Origin: Spirosoma sordidisoli
Lineage (GTDB): Bacteria; Bacteroidota; Bacteroidia; Cytophagales; Spirosomataceae
Direction of reading: 5' to 3'
Assembly (NCBI RefSeq): GCF_004138325.1
Contig: NZ_SBLB01000007.1
Span: 153,947 to 217,946, forward strand
DNA length: 64,000 bases
The translations under genes were made by a program, and so were the position numbers. Below, one piece after another: positions 9,405 through 18,610 of this stretch (its first letter is position 1; each line of letters opens with the position of its first letter). The notes beneath the pieces are model-generated. The model was not told where the DNA came from. It did no database searches and worked only from the letters and a program-made list of their open reading frames with translations.

Positions 9405-10439
9405 ATGTCTCTCAGTCCCCGATTTATTGCGCTTCTGCTGGCTTGTCTGATTTCGGCGCTGACGCTGGCGTTTCTGACGTTTGTGGAAGGGGTCACGTAC
9501 AACATGCTCTTCGTGGTGGGCATATCGTCGTTTGTCATTTCGTTCTTTCTGGTTCTGTACGCTATTGAGCTATTGGTATTCAGGGAGGTGAACAAGATGT
9601 ACAAAACCATTCACAAGCTGAAGATTCGGGACTTTACTATCTCGCGCAAGTCGATCATCAAGAACACGAACCCGTTCAAGAAGCTGAACGACGAAATCTT
9701 CGTTTACGTCGCCAAAAAACAAAAAGAGATCGATGAACTGAAGCGGCTTGAGCTGTTTCGGCGCGAGTTTCTGGCCGACGTATCACACGAGTTGAAGACG
9801 CCGATCTTCGCAGCCCAGGGGTTCATTCATACCCTCATCGACGGCGCCGTTGACGACGAAAACGTACGCGATAAATTTCTGTCGAAGGCGGCCAAAAGCC
9901 TCGATGGGCTCGATGCCCTGGTGAAAGACCTCGTGGCTCTGTCGCAGCTGGAAACGGGCGAGGTCAAGATGAATTTTGATCGGGTCGATCTGGCGCTGGT
10001 GACCAAAGAGATTTTTGACCAGCTGGAAGACATCGCCAGCAAGAAAAACACGACCCTGCGGCTCAAAACCACCGAACCGGGTCCCGTCTGGGTCAAGGCC
10101 GATCCGCAGCGTATTCTGCAGGTGATGACCAACCTGATCGAGAACGGCGTAAAATACGGTAACGAGAACGGCCGGGTGGTGGTCAGTCTGGAGGGCGACA
10201 AAAAACACGTGCTGGTATCGGTGCGCGACGATGGTCCCGGCATTCCGCCCGAGCACCTGAGCCGTATTTTCGAGCGCTTTTATCGGGTAGAGAAAAGCCG
10301 CTCCAAAGACCGGGGCGGCACCGGCCTGGGGCTGGCTATCGTGAAACACATCCTGAATGCACACAAGGCCAAAATTACCGTTATGAGCAAGCTGGAAAAA
10401 GGAACCACCTTCCGGTTCAAGCTGGATCGGCTCGAATAA
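9405..10439 (+). CDS. Sensor histidine kinase (PhoR-like)
   Basis: The 344-residue protein has two closely spaced membrane helices within residues 5-60, with almost no periplasmic loop. A short linker leads to the HisKA domain (FLADVSHELKTPIFAAQGF, with the phosphoryl histidine) and then HATPase_c with the N box (NLIENGVKYG), G1 (DDGPGIP) and G2 (GGTGLGLAIV). It should phosphorylate the regulator encoded directly upstream. The lack of a periplasmic sensing domain suggests it senses through the membrane or a partner protein. Its stop codon lies 3 nt from the end of the convergent protease gene. Confidence 0.9.
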   Translation: MSLSPRFIALLLACLISALTLAFLTFVEGVTYNMLFVVGISSFVISFFLVLYAIELLVFREVNKMYKTIHKLKIRDFTISRKSIIKNTNPFKKLNDEIFVYVAKKQKEIDELKRLELFRREFLADVSHELKTPIFAAQGFIHTLIDGAVDDENVRDKFLSKAAKSLDGLDALVKDLVALSQLETGEVKMNFDRVDLALVTKEIFDQLEDIASKKNTTLRLKTTEPGPVWVKADPQRILQVMTNLIENGVKYGNENGRVVVSLEGDKKHVLVSVRDDGPGIPPEHLSRIFERFYRVEKSRSKDRGGTGLGLAIVKHILNAHKAKITVMSKLEKGTTFRFKLDRLE

Positions 10440-10442
10440 GGC

Positions 10443-11705
10443 TCAGATCAGCCGTTTCAGCGCAAAGCTGGTGATGATAACCTGGCCGTTTCGCCGGACC
10501 AGCATCGATACTTCCCGGCCTTCGCCCTTCTGCAAAATCTTGTAAATGTCGCTGATCGTGAGGTCTTTGGTGGAGTTGTTGTTGACAAACAGCACTTCGT
10601 CGCCTTCCTGGAGGCCGGCCAGATCGGCGGGCGATCCTTCGATGACTTTGTCGACATAGTAATTGCGGAAGCGATCGCCTTTGGCCCGCAGCTCCATGCC
10701 GCTCATGTCGTGTTCGAAGCCCTCGCGCATGGCGCGTTTGATGGGTTTCAGCACCACGTACCGATCGGGGTAGTTGAACGTTACGTTGAACCGGCGCAGC
10801 AGCTCGCAGCCCACGTTGCCCTGCCGCTCGGGCATGTCGATCAGTTTCATGCCAAAAGCGGTGCTGTCGGGAAACGAAGCCAGGATATTATCCAGCTCAT
10901 AGCGGCCGAATTTTACCTTCTGAATGCGCCCCATGCTGCCGTTGATCACGCCGTTGAGGCCCCGGCCCAGCTGAGCCCGGATGCTCTTTTCGGGAAGCGG
11001 CATCATGGCCGTACTCCGCGACCGATCGAGCAGGAGCGCATGACCGGCGCCCGTATCGAGCACTACCCGCAGCGGCATCGATTTCTGCCCGTCATAGACC
11101 GACAACGCGTCGGTATAGGCTTTGGTATCCTGGATGATGATGGGGTAGCGGTCGCCTTTGCGTTTCTTGTACCGGTACTTTTTGGGACTCATCAGCATGA
11201 TTTCCCGGCGCTGAAAATCGATGTTCACCACAAAATTGGCGAAGATCTCGTAGCCGAAAATGCCATGAACGGGCGTACCCACGTATTCCGACAGTTTCAG
11301 AATGTCTTCATCCAGCATGACGATGTTGTGGTGGGCCGCCCGCAGACCACCCAGCACCAGCGAATTATCGATCGCTACCGAGGCCGTCAGGTTGCCGCCC
11401 TCGCCGGCGCCTGAGAGTTTAATTTTTCGGGCCAGCCGCAGCGGCTGCCGTTTAAAGGCGCTGGGGTCGGTAACGATGGTATTGCTGACGCCGGTATCGA
11501 GAATGAACTGGAGCGTATCTGACTCGTTGATACGAACCGGTACGATAATCAGGTTGGAGTGGAGCTGAAACGGGATGCGGGTCCAGGTACGGTTGCCGGC
11601 GATGAAGAAACCATATCGGTCCCGATCGGGCGTGCGCGTATGGTCATCTGCCTGTGCGGTCAGATAAGCACTAAACAGTCCGATAACCAGGAAAAGCGGT
11701 TTCAT
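10443..11705 (-). CDS. Secreted retropepsin-like aspartyl protease with C-terminal PDZ domain
   Basis: The 420-residue product has a signal peptide (about residues 1-19, ending LTAQA). Two pepsin-type halves follow, each with a DTG triad: FILDTGVSNTIV near residue 70 and VVLDTGAGHALL near residue 215. A PDZ domain lies near the C-terminus (GSPADLAGLQEGDEVLFVNN). The organisation is that of the Bacteroidota 'aspartyl protease family/PDZ' proteins, likely active in the periplasm or at the surface. The substrate is unknown. It is transcribed divergently from tpiA across 237 nt. Confidence 0.85.
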   Translation of the reverse strand: MKPLFLVIGLFSAYLTAQADDHTRTPDRDRYGFFIAGNRTWTRIPFQLHSNLIIVPVRINESDTLQFILDTGVSNTIVTDPSAFKRQPLRLARKIKLSGAGEGGNLTASVAIDNSLVLGGLRAAHHNIVMLDEDILKLSEYVGTPVHGIFGYEIFANFVVNIDFQRREIMLMSPKKYRYKKRKGDRYPIIIQDTKAYTDALSVYDGQKSMPLRVVLDTGAGHALLLDRSRSTAMMPLPEKSIRAQLGRGLNGVINGSMGRIQKVKFGRYELDNILASFPDSTAFGMKLIDMPERQGNVGCELLRRFNVTFNYPDRYVVLKPIKRAMREGFEHDMSGMELRAKGDRFRNYYVDKVIEGSPADLAGLQEGDEVLFVNNNSTKDLTISDIYKILQKGEGREVSMLVRRNGQVIITSFALKRLI

Positions 11706-11942
11706 GTAAATGGTCTAAAGCATTGAAATCTACGTATTTTTTATCCGAATAACACAAAAAACAGGTATTCGGTTTCATTACTTTATTAACGGGAGAGAGA
11801 ATAGCGTATTCGGCTACGAAATTTAGCCGGCAGTGGGGGAGTGGGTTCGGTCAGAAAGCCCTAATTTCGCCCCCGATTGACAAACAAGTTGTTTGCCTTG
11901 TTGATTCAGCCTGACTGTTTATTGTCACATTATTAATCTGTT

Positions 11943-12707
11943 ATGCGTAAAAAGATCGTTGCCGGTAACTGGAAAATGAACAAGACCCTCGAAGAGGCCA
12001 AAGCGCTCTTGTCGGAGGTCGTTAACATGGTAAAAGATGAGGTCACCGGCGACGTTACGGTGGTGTTGTGCCCACCTGCTCTGTATCTGACCACATCGCG
12101 GCAGTATATCACGGCCGGCGGTCGGGTAGCACTCGGGGCTCAGAACTGCCACGAGAAAGCGTCGGGCGCCTATACCGGCGAGATCTCGGCCCCCATGCTC
12201 CAGTCGATCGGGGTTGAATACGTCATTCTGGGCCATAGCGAACGGCGCCAGTACTTCGGCGAAACCAACGCTCAACTGGCCGATAAAGTAAACAGTGCGC
12301 TGGAAAACGGCCTGACGCCGATCTTTTGCTGCGGTGAGTCGCGCGATCTGCGCGAAAATGGCGACTATATCGGCTTCGTAAAAGATCAGCTTACCGACAG
12401 CCTGTTTCACCTCTCGGCCGAAACGTTTGCCAAAGTCGTAATCGCCTACGAACCGATCTGGGCTATCGGCACCGGACTGACGGCCTCATCGGCCCAGGCG
12501 CAGGATATGCACTTCGAGATTCGCCGGCATATTGCGGGTCAGTACGGCGACGCCATCGCGCAGGATATCACGATCCTGTACGGCGGTAGTGCCAACGAAA
12601 AAAACGCGGCCGAGCTCTTCGCGCAACCCGACGTCGACGGTGGCCTCATCGGAGGTGCCTCGCTCAAATCCCGCGAATTCACCAATGTTGTTAAAGCCGT
12701 AAATTAA
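11943..12707 (+). CDS. tpiA: Triose-phosphate isomerase
   Basis: The 254-residue product is a full-length TIM-barrel enzyme interconverting dihydroxyacetone phosphate and glyceraldehyde 3-phosphate in glycolysis and gluconeogenesis. The active-site residues are present: Asn and Lys in GNWKMNK, His in ILGHSERR, Glu in IAYEPIWAIGTG, and the phosphate-binding GGSANEKNA and GGLIGGASL loops. It is followed immediately by a long inverted repeat and is probably monocistronic. Confidence 0.97.
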   Translation: MRKKIVAGNWKMNKTLEEAKALLSEVVNMVKDEVTGDVTVVLCPPALYLTTSRQYITAGGRVALGAQNCHEKASGAYTGEISAPMLQSIGVEYVILGHSERRQYFGETNAQLADKVNSALENGLTPIFCCGESRDLRENGDYIGFVKDQLTDSLFHLSAETFAKVVIAYEPIWAIGTGLTASSAQAQDMHFEIRRHIAGQYGDAIAQDITILYGGSANEKNAAELFAQPDVDGGLIGGASLKSREFTNVVKAVN

Positions 12708-12714
12708 TGAGTGG

Positions 12715-12776
12715 TTGAGTGACTGGTGAATGAGTGTTTAGCCTATCACCCAATCACTCATTCACCAGTCACTCAA
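12715..12776. repeat. Perfect 22-bp inverted repeat between tpiA and the cupin gene
   Basis: The arms 12715-12736 and 12755-12776 are exact inverted copies around an 18-nt loop. They are made of GAGTGA/GGTGAATGAGTG units. It starts 8 nt after the tpiA stop and ends 6 nt before the cupin ATG. A T-tract is absent, so it is either a non-canonical terminator/mRNA-end stabiliser or a dispersed repeat of the same family as 6-78 and 9275-9404. Confidence 0.85.
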
Positions 12777-12781
12777 TCAAA

Positions 12782-13294
12782 ATGGTTACGTCTGCGTCGT
12801 ATTATGTTCAGTCGCTGAAGCTTCAGCCGCATCCGGAAGGAGGTTATTTTGCCGAAACCTATCGGGCGGAGGAGTGCATTCCGGCCGGAGCGCTGCCCGC
12901 GCGGTTCGGTGGCGAGCGGGCGTTCGGAACGGCTATTTACTTTCTGCTTGAGAATCAACACGTTTCGGCACTGCACCGGATTCAGGCCGACGAAATCTGG
13001 CACTTCTACGCGGGCGGCCCGCTGGAGGTATTCGTGATCAATCCAGACGCGTCACTGCGCATCATTCGGCTGGGAAACAGACCTGATCGGGGGGAGGTAT
13101 TTCAGGCGGTTGTACCGGCGGGTTGCTGGTTCGGCGCGAAGCCGGCCGGCGCTACAGACAGCGCGGGTTTTTCGCTAGTCGGCTGTACCGTGGCGCCAGG
13201 CTTCGACTTCGCTGATTTCGAGATGGGTAGCCGGGCTGCGTTGCTGACCGAGTTTCCGCAGCACCGGGCCGTTATCGAGATGCTGACTACCTGA
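12782..13294 (+). CDS. Cupin, DUF985 family
   Basis: The 170-residue protein matches the DUF985 (cupin_5) family: LQPHPEGGYFAETYR at the start, FGTAIYFLLENQHVSALHRI in the middle, and EIWHFYAGGPLEVFVI, VVPAGCWFGAKP and GCTVAPGFDFADFEM towards the end. The fold is a single-domain beta barrel; members may bind sugars or metals and no reaction is established. The ATG at 12782 is used because the upstream in-frame ATG at 12734 lies inside the inverted repeat. Its 3' end overlaps the convergent adhesin-like gene by 8 bp. Confidence 0.85.
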   Translation: MVTSASYYVQSLKLQPHPEGGYFAETYRAEECIPAGALPARFGGERAFGTAIYFLLENQHVSALHRIQADEIWHFYAGGPLEVFVINPDASLRIIRLGNRPDRGEVFQAVVPAGCWFGAKPAGATDSAGFSLVGCTVAPGFDFADFEMGSRAALLTEFPQHRAVIEMLTT

Positions 13295-14339
13295 AGTTCA
13301 CATTCCCGAACTTCGACACCACTTTTACTTTCGTGCCCGAGCCGCTGCCAACCTTACCGATGTATTGCTTGGTCAGACGCGCCCCCCGGCTGTTATTGTC
13401 GCTGGGCTGGGTGGTAAAATGCATGGTCGAACCAGTACCGTAGTTGAAATTACCGTAGCTGACCGTTACGTCGAAGTCGCAGTCGTTTCCGTTCTCGATG
13501 GGCAGGGCCACGGATGAATAGCTTGCCTGAATAGCCACGTTATCGACTGTTTTGGGAAGCTGCTCGATCCGGAATCCGCCCGAAAAGCTCAGATTGATCC
13601 GGCCCGACTCGCGCAGGGTGCCAATGGTAGCGCCGGAGTAGTCGATGTTGGCATCGAGTTTACCAACGTTGCCGATGTGCATCTTCCCAAACTTGTTGAC
13701 CAGCGTAAGCGCGTTAGCCCGGTTCAGGTCCAGATTTCCGTAAGCTACGTCTACTTTCGCCGTTTCGAGTGCCCGGATCATGGCTTTACCGTAGGCCACA
13801 TCGATGTCGGTCTGGCGATTGGTCAGTTCGTCGGCGCTGAAATTACCGTAGCGGCTGTACACGGTCAGGGGCGCATGGAACGACGGGATGCTGGTATTGC
13901 CAAACTTATTCCGGACGGTCAGGGCGTTCTGTTTGGGCATCATCACCTCGTAGTTGATCCGGACAAAGTTGCGATCGCCATCGTTTTTCCAGCTAGTTAG
14001 GCTCCAGTTCGTGAGGCTGCTCTGGCTGAAGTTGGTGCGTACCACAATCTGATTGCCCGCCCGTTTTTCGTCAATCGTTACGGCATCCAGAAATCGCTGT
14101 ACACGCTCGTCGGAGTCGGAATTGGCCGAAACCGTAATCTGAACCCGGATCTCACTCTTGTCCCACAGCCCGACCGTTACCTGCCCGTACTGGTTGTCAA
14201 TCGTCAGCACATCATTGGCATCTACGTCGAACAGTTTGATAATCGTTTTCTTTTTCTCCACCGCGCCGAGATCAGTCGGCTCCCCGGCCCACGATAGCAT
14301 GGGCAAAAGGCAAAGTACCAGACTACACAGGATTTTCAT
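13287..14339 (-). CDS. Secreted adhesin-like (DUF4097-type) beta-repeat protein
   Basis: The 350-residue product has a signal peptide (MKILCSLVLCLLPMLSWAG). The rest is rich in short beta-type repeats such as LTIDNQYGQVTVGLWDKS, VRNKFGNTSIPSF, SRYGNFSADEL and VNKFGKMHIGNV, as in the putative auto-transporter adhesin/DUF4097 beta-solenoid proteins. It is probably periplasmic or surface exposed. It is the last gene of an operon behind the sigma and anti-sigma genes, and its ATG at 14339 overlaps the end of the anti-sigma gene, indicating translational coupling. It is likely controlled by, or part of the sensing arm of, this ECF system. Confidence 0.7.
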   Translation of the reverse strand: MKILCSLVLCLLPMLSWAGEPTDLGAVEKKKTIIKLFDVDANDVLTIDNQYGQVTVGLWDKSEIRVQITVSANSDSDERVQRFLDAVTIDEKRAGNQIVVRTNFSQSSLTNWSLTSWKNDGDRNFVRINYEVMMPKQNALTVRNKFGNTSIPSFHAPLTVYSRYGNFSADELTNRQTDIDVAYGKAMIRALETAKVDVAYGNLDLNRANALTLVNKFGKMHIGNVGKLDANIDYSGATIGTLRESGRINLSFSGGFRIEQLPKTVDNVAIQASYSSVALPIENGNDCDFDVTVSYGNFNYGTGSTMHFTTQPSDNNSRGARLTKQYIGKVGSGSGTKVKVVSKFGNVNFR

Positions 14340-14931
14340 TGGTTTGTTGTTTAATGCGCTGTATGACGCGCAACTGTTCATTGAGCAGGTTGATCTGAAT
14401 CTGCAGATTCTGAATCATGGCCTGAATCAGGACTTCCTGATTAGGATTTTTGGGCAAATCGGCCTTCAGCGACTGATACGACTTTTCGAGTCGGTTGAGG
14501 TCGGTGGCAAACTCCGCATACAGTTCCGGATTGTCCTGAGTCATTTGCATCAGTTCGGCCCGTTTATCGTCGATCAGTCGGGTATACTGAACAACTTCTC
14601 TGGCGTACATGGGGCTGGCAGCAACGACCTCGGGCTGGTGGGTTACGCCGTACTGGTAGTTCATGTACCAGAAGCCGCCGGCCAGCAGCAGTATCGCCAC
14701 CGAAGCCGCCACCCGCCAGTCGAGGCTGGGCCAGCCGATCTGTAGACCCCCCGGTTTGCCGGTATTTTTATGCACGTGCCGGAAGGGCGAGGGGGCGCTG
14801 ATCGGTTGCTGACCGGGTTGCTGGTTCAGCCCCTCTTCTATCTTCTTCCACAAGTCGCCCATGGGTGGCTCCCGGTCGTCGAAGGCTTCGCGGTTGTCGC
14901 GGACGAAGCGTTCCAGATTATCTTTCTTCAT
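14323..14931 (-). CDS. Putative anti-sigma factor (single-pass membrane protein)
   Basis: The 202-residue protein has a charged cytoplasmic N-terminus starting MKKDNLERFVRDNREAFDD. This motif is common to small Bacteroidota anti-sigma-like proteins encoded behind ECF genes. One membrane helix (VAASVAILLLAGGFWYMNY) lies near residues 80-98, followed by a helical, coiled-coil-like exported half. It probably sequesters the ECF sigma factor encoded 10 nt upstream. No zinc-type HxxxCxxC motif is present, so it is not a classical ZAS anti-sigma. The role comes mainly from gene order. Confidence 0.65.
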   Translation of the reverse strand: MKKDNLERFVRDNREAFDDREPPMGDLWKKIEEGLNQQPGQQPISAPSPFRHVHKNTGKPGGLQIGWPSLDWRVAASVAILLLAGGFWYMNYQYGVTHQPEVVAASPMYAREVVQYTRLIDDKRAELMQMTQDNPELYAEFATDLNRLEKSYQSLKADLPKNPNQEVLIQAMIQNLQIQINLLNEQLRVIQRIKQQTNENPV

Positions 14932-14941
14932 CGTTTTGTTG

Positions 14942-15535
14942 TTAGGTTAATAAGTCAAGCAACCGTTTTTTGCCCCGCAGGTACTGCGTCCGGGAGGTGG
15001 TTTCGCTGATGTTCAGCACGTTTCCGATCTCCTCGTGGTCATAGCCCTCGAACAGATACAGCGATAACACCACCCGGTAGCCTTCGGGCAACTGAGCCAT
15101 AGCCCGTCGGACCCGATCGACCTCCAGCTGTACGCCTTCTTCGTCGTATGGCTCGGGATCGGCCAGGTCGGGACCATCATCTTCGCCCAGCCGGTGCGAC
15201 TCGATATCGACCAGCGTCATTCGGCGGCTGCGCAGGTGATTGATGGCCCGGTTTACGACAATCTGTTTCAGCCAGGCGCCAAACGTACTTTGTCCGCGAA
15301 ACGAGCCGATGTGGCTAAAGGCATCAATAAAGGCTTCCTGTAGTACGTCTTCGGCTTCGGCTTCGTTGTTTACAATCCGGAAACAGACGTTGTACATGGC
15401 TTTCACGTACTGTTGATACAGGTCATACTGAGCCCGTCGCTCGCCCTGCTGGCAGCGTTTAACCAGATCAGCATGGCGGTCTGGGTACGGTTTGGACTCT
15501 AACAGATTCAGCGGAACAGGTAATTTAAGTTGCAA
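14942..15535 (-). CDS. ECF RNA polymerase sigma factor (sigma-70 family)
   Basis: The 197-residue product has region 2 (YNVCFRIVNNEAEAEDVLQEAFIDAF and FGAWLKQIVVNRAINHLR) and region 4 (LPEGYRVVLSLYLFEGYDHEEIG followed by an HTH). It lacks regions 1 and 3, as is normal for ECF factors. It heads a three-gene operon with an anti-sigma-like and an adhesin-like gene, so it likely responds to an envelope signal. It is transcribed divergently from the Uma2-like gene. Confidence 0.92.
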   Translation of the reverse strand: MQLKLPVPLNLLESKPYPDRHADLVKRCQQGERRAQYDLYQQYVKAMYNVCFRIVNNEAEAEDVLQEAFIDAFSHIGSFRGQSTFGAWLKQIVVNRAINHLRSRRMTLVDIESHRLGEDDGPDLADPEPYDEEGVQLEVDRVRRAMAQLPEGYRVVLSLYLFEGYDHEEIGNVLNISETTSRTQYLRGKKRLLDLLT

Positions 15536-15619
15536 TCAGGAGAAAGACAGCGCAACGGTGTCGGGCGTTGCATTATTGCATAAAGTTTTTTCGATATCTT
15601 GACGTAAAAAAAGCTGGTC

Positions 15620-16060
15620 ATGTACGAACCATCATTTCCCTCGCCCTTTGTTGTCCATGAAGATGGTACCAACTCGCCACTGGCCCATCAGATCGTTATC
15701 AGCAAACTGACGATCGAACTAGGGGTCTTGTATTACCATCGACGGGCCATTTCGCTGATGCCGTTGCCAGAGACACCGCTCGGCGAGGGGCCGGGCCATC
15801 AGGTTCCCGATGTGCTGCTGTTCGATAACGAAGCGCAGTTGACCCGTATCGTTATCGAAGTAGCCCAGCCCCGGTCGGCCAACCGGGATCTCCACAAAAT
15901 TATCAATCTTATCGAAGACGACGACTACGGGATTCTGGAGGGTTTCGTGTATAACTACTATTCCGGCGAATGGCTGCGGTACTGCAAAGGCGACGGTGGT
16001 GTTGCTACCGGTTCGTCGTTTTCGTCCCTGATGAACGTCGACCTGGGCCCGATGATCTAG
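15620..16060 (+). CDS. Uma2-like (PD-(D/E)XK fold) protein
   Basis: The 146-residue protein has the middle section of the Uma2 family: GHQVPDVLLFDNE followed by RIVIEVAQPRSANRDLHKI. The Asp and Glu would be the PD-(D/E)XK metal ligands, and GFVYNYYSGEW corresponds to the common '..EYWivD' strand. It is shorter than typical Uma2 proteins (about 180-200 residues), with a reduced N-terminus. The family's biological role is unknown. The gene stands alone. The family assignment is moderate because the canonical lysine is not obvious. Confidence 0.5.
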   Translation: MYEPSFPSPFVVHEDGTNSPLAHQIVISKLTIELGVLYYHRRAISLMPLPETPLGEGPGHQVPDVLLFDNEAQLTRIVIEVAQPRSANRDLHKIINLIEDDDYGILEGFVYNYYSGEWLRYCKGDGGVATGSSFSSLMNVDLGPMI

Positions 16061-16315
16061 CGCCCACATCCTGTAAAACTCAGCCGCACTGGCCTGGTAA
16101 GTCTGCATCAGGCATAGGGGTTGTCTCGACCCAGGCCTGTTGCTGTCGTATAGTCAGGCTTTTGTTGCCAATGAGCAGCCATCAACGCGGTAACGGCGCC
16201 AGTTTTGGTTCGGCTCCTTCCGGCCCTGACTCCCGGCCGAAGATGCCTTTTTTGGGGAAGCCTGACCAAATTTTTTCCTACTTTTACTTGTTATAGATGG
16301 ATAGAAGCGACGTTG

Positions 16316-18610
16316 ATGGTTGATTATATTTCTGGATTGAATGAACCCCAGCGGGAGGCCGTCATGCACGGCGATGGCCCGCTGATGATTATAGCCGGCG
16401 CCGGTTCGGGCAAGACCCGCGTACTGACGTACCGCATTGCCTACCTGATCGAAAACGGGGTCGATCCGTTTCGGATTCTGTCACTGACGTTTACCAACAA
16501 AGCGGCTGGTGAGATGCGCCAGCGTATCGAAAAAGTGGTCGGTACCGAAGCCCGCAATATCTGGATGGGTACGTTCCACTCGGTCTTCGCCAAGATCCTG
16601 CGCATCGAAGCCAAAGCCATTGGCTATACCAGTAACTTTTCGATCTACGATACCGACGACTCGAAGTCGCTGCTTCGGAGCATCATCAAGGAAATGGGCC
16701 TCGACGATAAGGTCTACCGCGCCAATAACGTGTTCGGGCGTATTTCGGGCGCTAAAAACCGGCTCATCGGCCCCGACGATTACCTGAACAATGCCGTCAT
16801 TCAGGCCGACGATGAATCGGCGCGGATGCCGCATATTGGCCGGATCTATAAGCAGTACGCCATGCGGTGCTTTGCGGCCAATGCTATGGATTTCGACGAT
16901 CTGCTGTTCAATACGAACGTACTCTTCCGCGATCACCTCGACATCCTGAACAAGTACCAGCACAAGTTTCAACACGTGATGGTCGATGAGTTTCAGGATA
17001 CGAACGTGTCGCAGTACCTCATTACCCGCAAACTGGCCGCCGTTCATCAGAATATCTGCGTCGTGGGCGACGATGCGCAGAGTATCTACGCGTTCCGGGG
17101 CGCCGATATCACCAACATTCTTAACTTTCAGCGCGACTACGGCAAGGAGAATGTCAAGATCGTGAAGCTGGAGCAGAACTACCGCTCGACCGATACGATC
17201 GTGCAGGCAGCCAACTCCATTATTGCCCGGAACAAGAACCAGCTCGAAAAACACGTCTTCACAGCCAACGAAGCCGGTCCGCTGATCGACGTTATCAAGG
17301 CCTCGTCCGATAACGAAGAAGGGCGGCTGGTGGCATCGGCCATTTTCGAAGCCAAGATGAACGAGTCGCTGACCAACAACGACTTCGCCATCCTGTACCG
17401 GACCAACGCCCAGTCGCGGGCGTTTGAAGAAGCCCTGCGCAAGATGAGCATCAAGTACCGCATCATTGGCGGGCTGTCGTTCTACCAGCGCAAAGAGATC
17501 AAAGACCTGATTGCCTACCTGCGTTTTACGGTCAACCAGCAGGACGAAGAAGCGTTCAAACGGATCATCAACCTGCCCAAGCGCGGAATAGGCGATACGA
17601 CCGTGGCCAAGATCAGCGTGATCGCAGCCGAGAAAGAAGATTCGGTCTGGGAGATCGTAGCCGATATCAATAAACACGTAACCGGTCGGGCCTCTATAGC
17701 CATCGAAGCCTTTGCGGATCTGATCAAAAGCTTCAAACTCCTCCTCGACCAGAAAGATGCCTATGAGGTAGCCTCCCATATTGCCAAGGCATCGGGACTG
17801 CTCAAAGAGCTGTACGAAGACAAAACGGTAGAAGGCCTGGCCCGCTACGAAAACGTACAGGAATTGCTGAACGCCATCAAGGAGTTCGTCGACAACCCTG
17901 ATAACGATGACAAAAGCCTGAGCGCCTTCCTGCAATCAGTGTCGCTGCTCACCACCGCCGATGAAAAAGAAGACGATGGCGACAACGATAAGGTGACGCT
18001 GATGACCATTCACGCGGCCAAGGGGCTGGAGTTTAAGAACGTACACATCGTCGGGCTGGAAGAAGACCTGTTTCCGAGTCAGATGATGCTCGAAAGCCGC
18101 AACGATCTGGAAGAAGAACGGCGGCTGTTCTACGTTGCCATTACCCGGGCCGAACGGCGGCTGTCGGTGTCGTATGCCGAAACGCGTTACCACTATGGCC
18201 GACTGAAGATGTGCGAACCCAGCCGGTTTCTGATGGAGATCGATCAGAAATACCTGAAGATGTCGAAACTCCGTTCGGCACCGAGTCGGATGGATTTCGA
18301 TCGGCCCGAGCGCGACCGAAGCGAAACCACCTCAACGGGATCGATGGCGTTTGTGCGCAGTCTGGCGCAGAAAACGGCCCAGCGGCAGGCGCCCAAGCCC
18401 ACCGTTACCCATACGCCCTCGGCCGATTTTGCGCCCACCAGTACGGCTGAGCTGGCGGCTGGTCAGCGGGTCGAGCACGCTAAATTCGGGTTTGGCACGG
18501 TTAAAGCGGTAGATGTCAACGGAACCGAGCGCAAAGCCACGATCCTGTTCGAGACAGCGGGTGAGAAAGTGCTGCTGTTAAGCTTCGCCAAGCTGCGGGT
18601 CGTATCGTAA
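16316..18610 (+). CDS. UvrD/PcrA-type ATP-dependent DNA helicase
   Basis: The 764-residue SF1A helicase has all core motifs: the Q-like GLNEPQREAV, Walker A IAGAGSGKTRVL, motif II VDEFQDTN, motif III VVGDDAQSIYAFRGAD, motif IV EQNYRST, and motif VI LFYVAITRAERRL. A C-terminal Tudor-like segment (GQRVEHAKFGFGTVKAV) is the PcrA/UvrD RNA-polymerase interaction module. It unwinds DNA 3'-5' in excision and mismatch repair and removes RecA or stalled polymerase. The ATG at 16316 gives the standard N-terminus; the frame extends upstream without homology. Confidence 0.93.
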   Translation: MVDYISGLNEPQREAVMHGDGPLMIIAGAGSGKTRVLTYRIAYLIENGVDPFRILSLTFTNKAAGEMRQRIEKVVGTEARNIWMGTFHSVFAKILRIEAKAIGYTSNFSIYDTDDSKSLLRSIIKEMGLDDKVYRANNVFGRISGAKNRLIGPDDYLNNAVIQADDESARMPHIGRIYKQYAMRCFAANAMDFDDLLFNTNVLFRDHLDILNKYQHKFQHVMVDEFQDTNVSQYLITRKLAAVHQNICVVGDDAQSIYAFRGADITNILNFQRDYGKENVKIVKLEQNYRSTDTIVQAANSIIARNKNQLEKHVFTANEAGPLIDVIKASSDNEEGRLVASAIFEAKMNESLTNNDFAILYRTNAQSRAFEEALRKMSIKYRIIGGLSFYQRKEIKDLIAYLRFTVNQQDEEAFKRIINLPKRGIGDTTVAKISVIAAEKEDSVWEIVADINKHVTGRASIAIEAFADLIKSFKLLLDQKDAYEVASHIAKASGLLKELYEDKTVEGLARYENVQELLNAIKEFVDNPDNDDKSLSAFLQSVSLLTTADEKEDDGDNDKVTLMTIHAAKGLEFKNVHIVGLEEDLFPSQMMLESRNDLEEERRLFYVAITRAERRLSVSYAETRYHYGRLKMCEPSRFLMEIDQKYLKMSKLRSAPSRMDFDRPERDRSETTSTGSMAFVRSLAQKTAQRQAPKPTVTHTPSADFAPTSTAELAAGQRVEHAKFGFGTVKAVDVNGTERKATILFETAGEKVLLLSFAKLRVVS

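Noticed and set aside
12715..12776. CRISPR-like repeat
   Set aside because: There are only two arms, in inverted not direct orientation, with no spacers and no cas genes in the window.
12734..12781. Upstream in-frame start for the cupin gene
   Set aside because: It lies inside the perfect inverted repeat; the cupin family start matches the ATG at 12782.
15620..16060. A second homing-type endonuclease (PD-(D/E)XK-like protein)
   Set aside because: Its motif pattern (PDVLL...IVIEV) fits Uma2 rather than the intron-associated family, and no intron or tRNA is nearby.
16481..17935. Open frame of 484 codons antisense to the UvrD-type helicase
   Set aside because: The helicase motifs on the plus strand leave no doubt about the coding strand.
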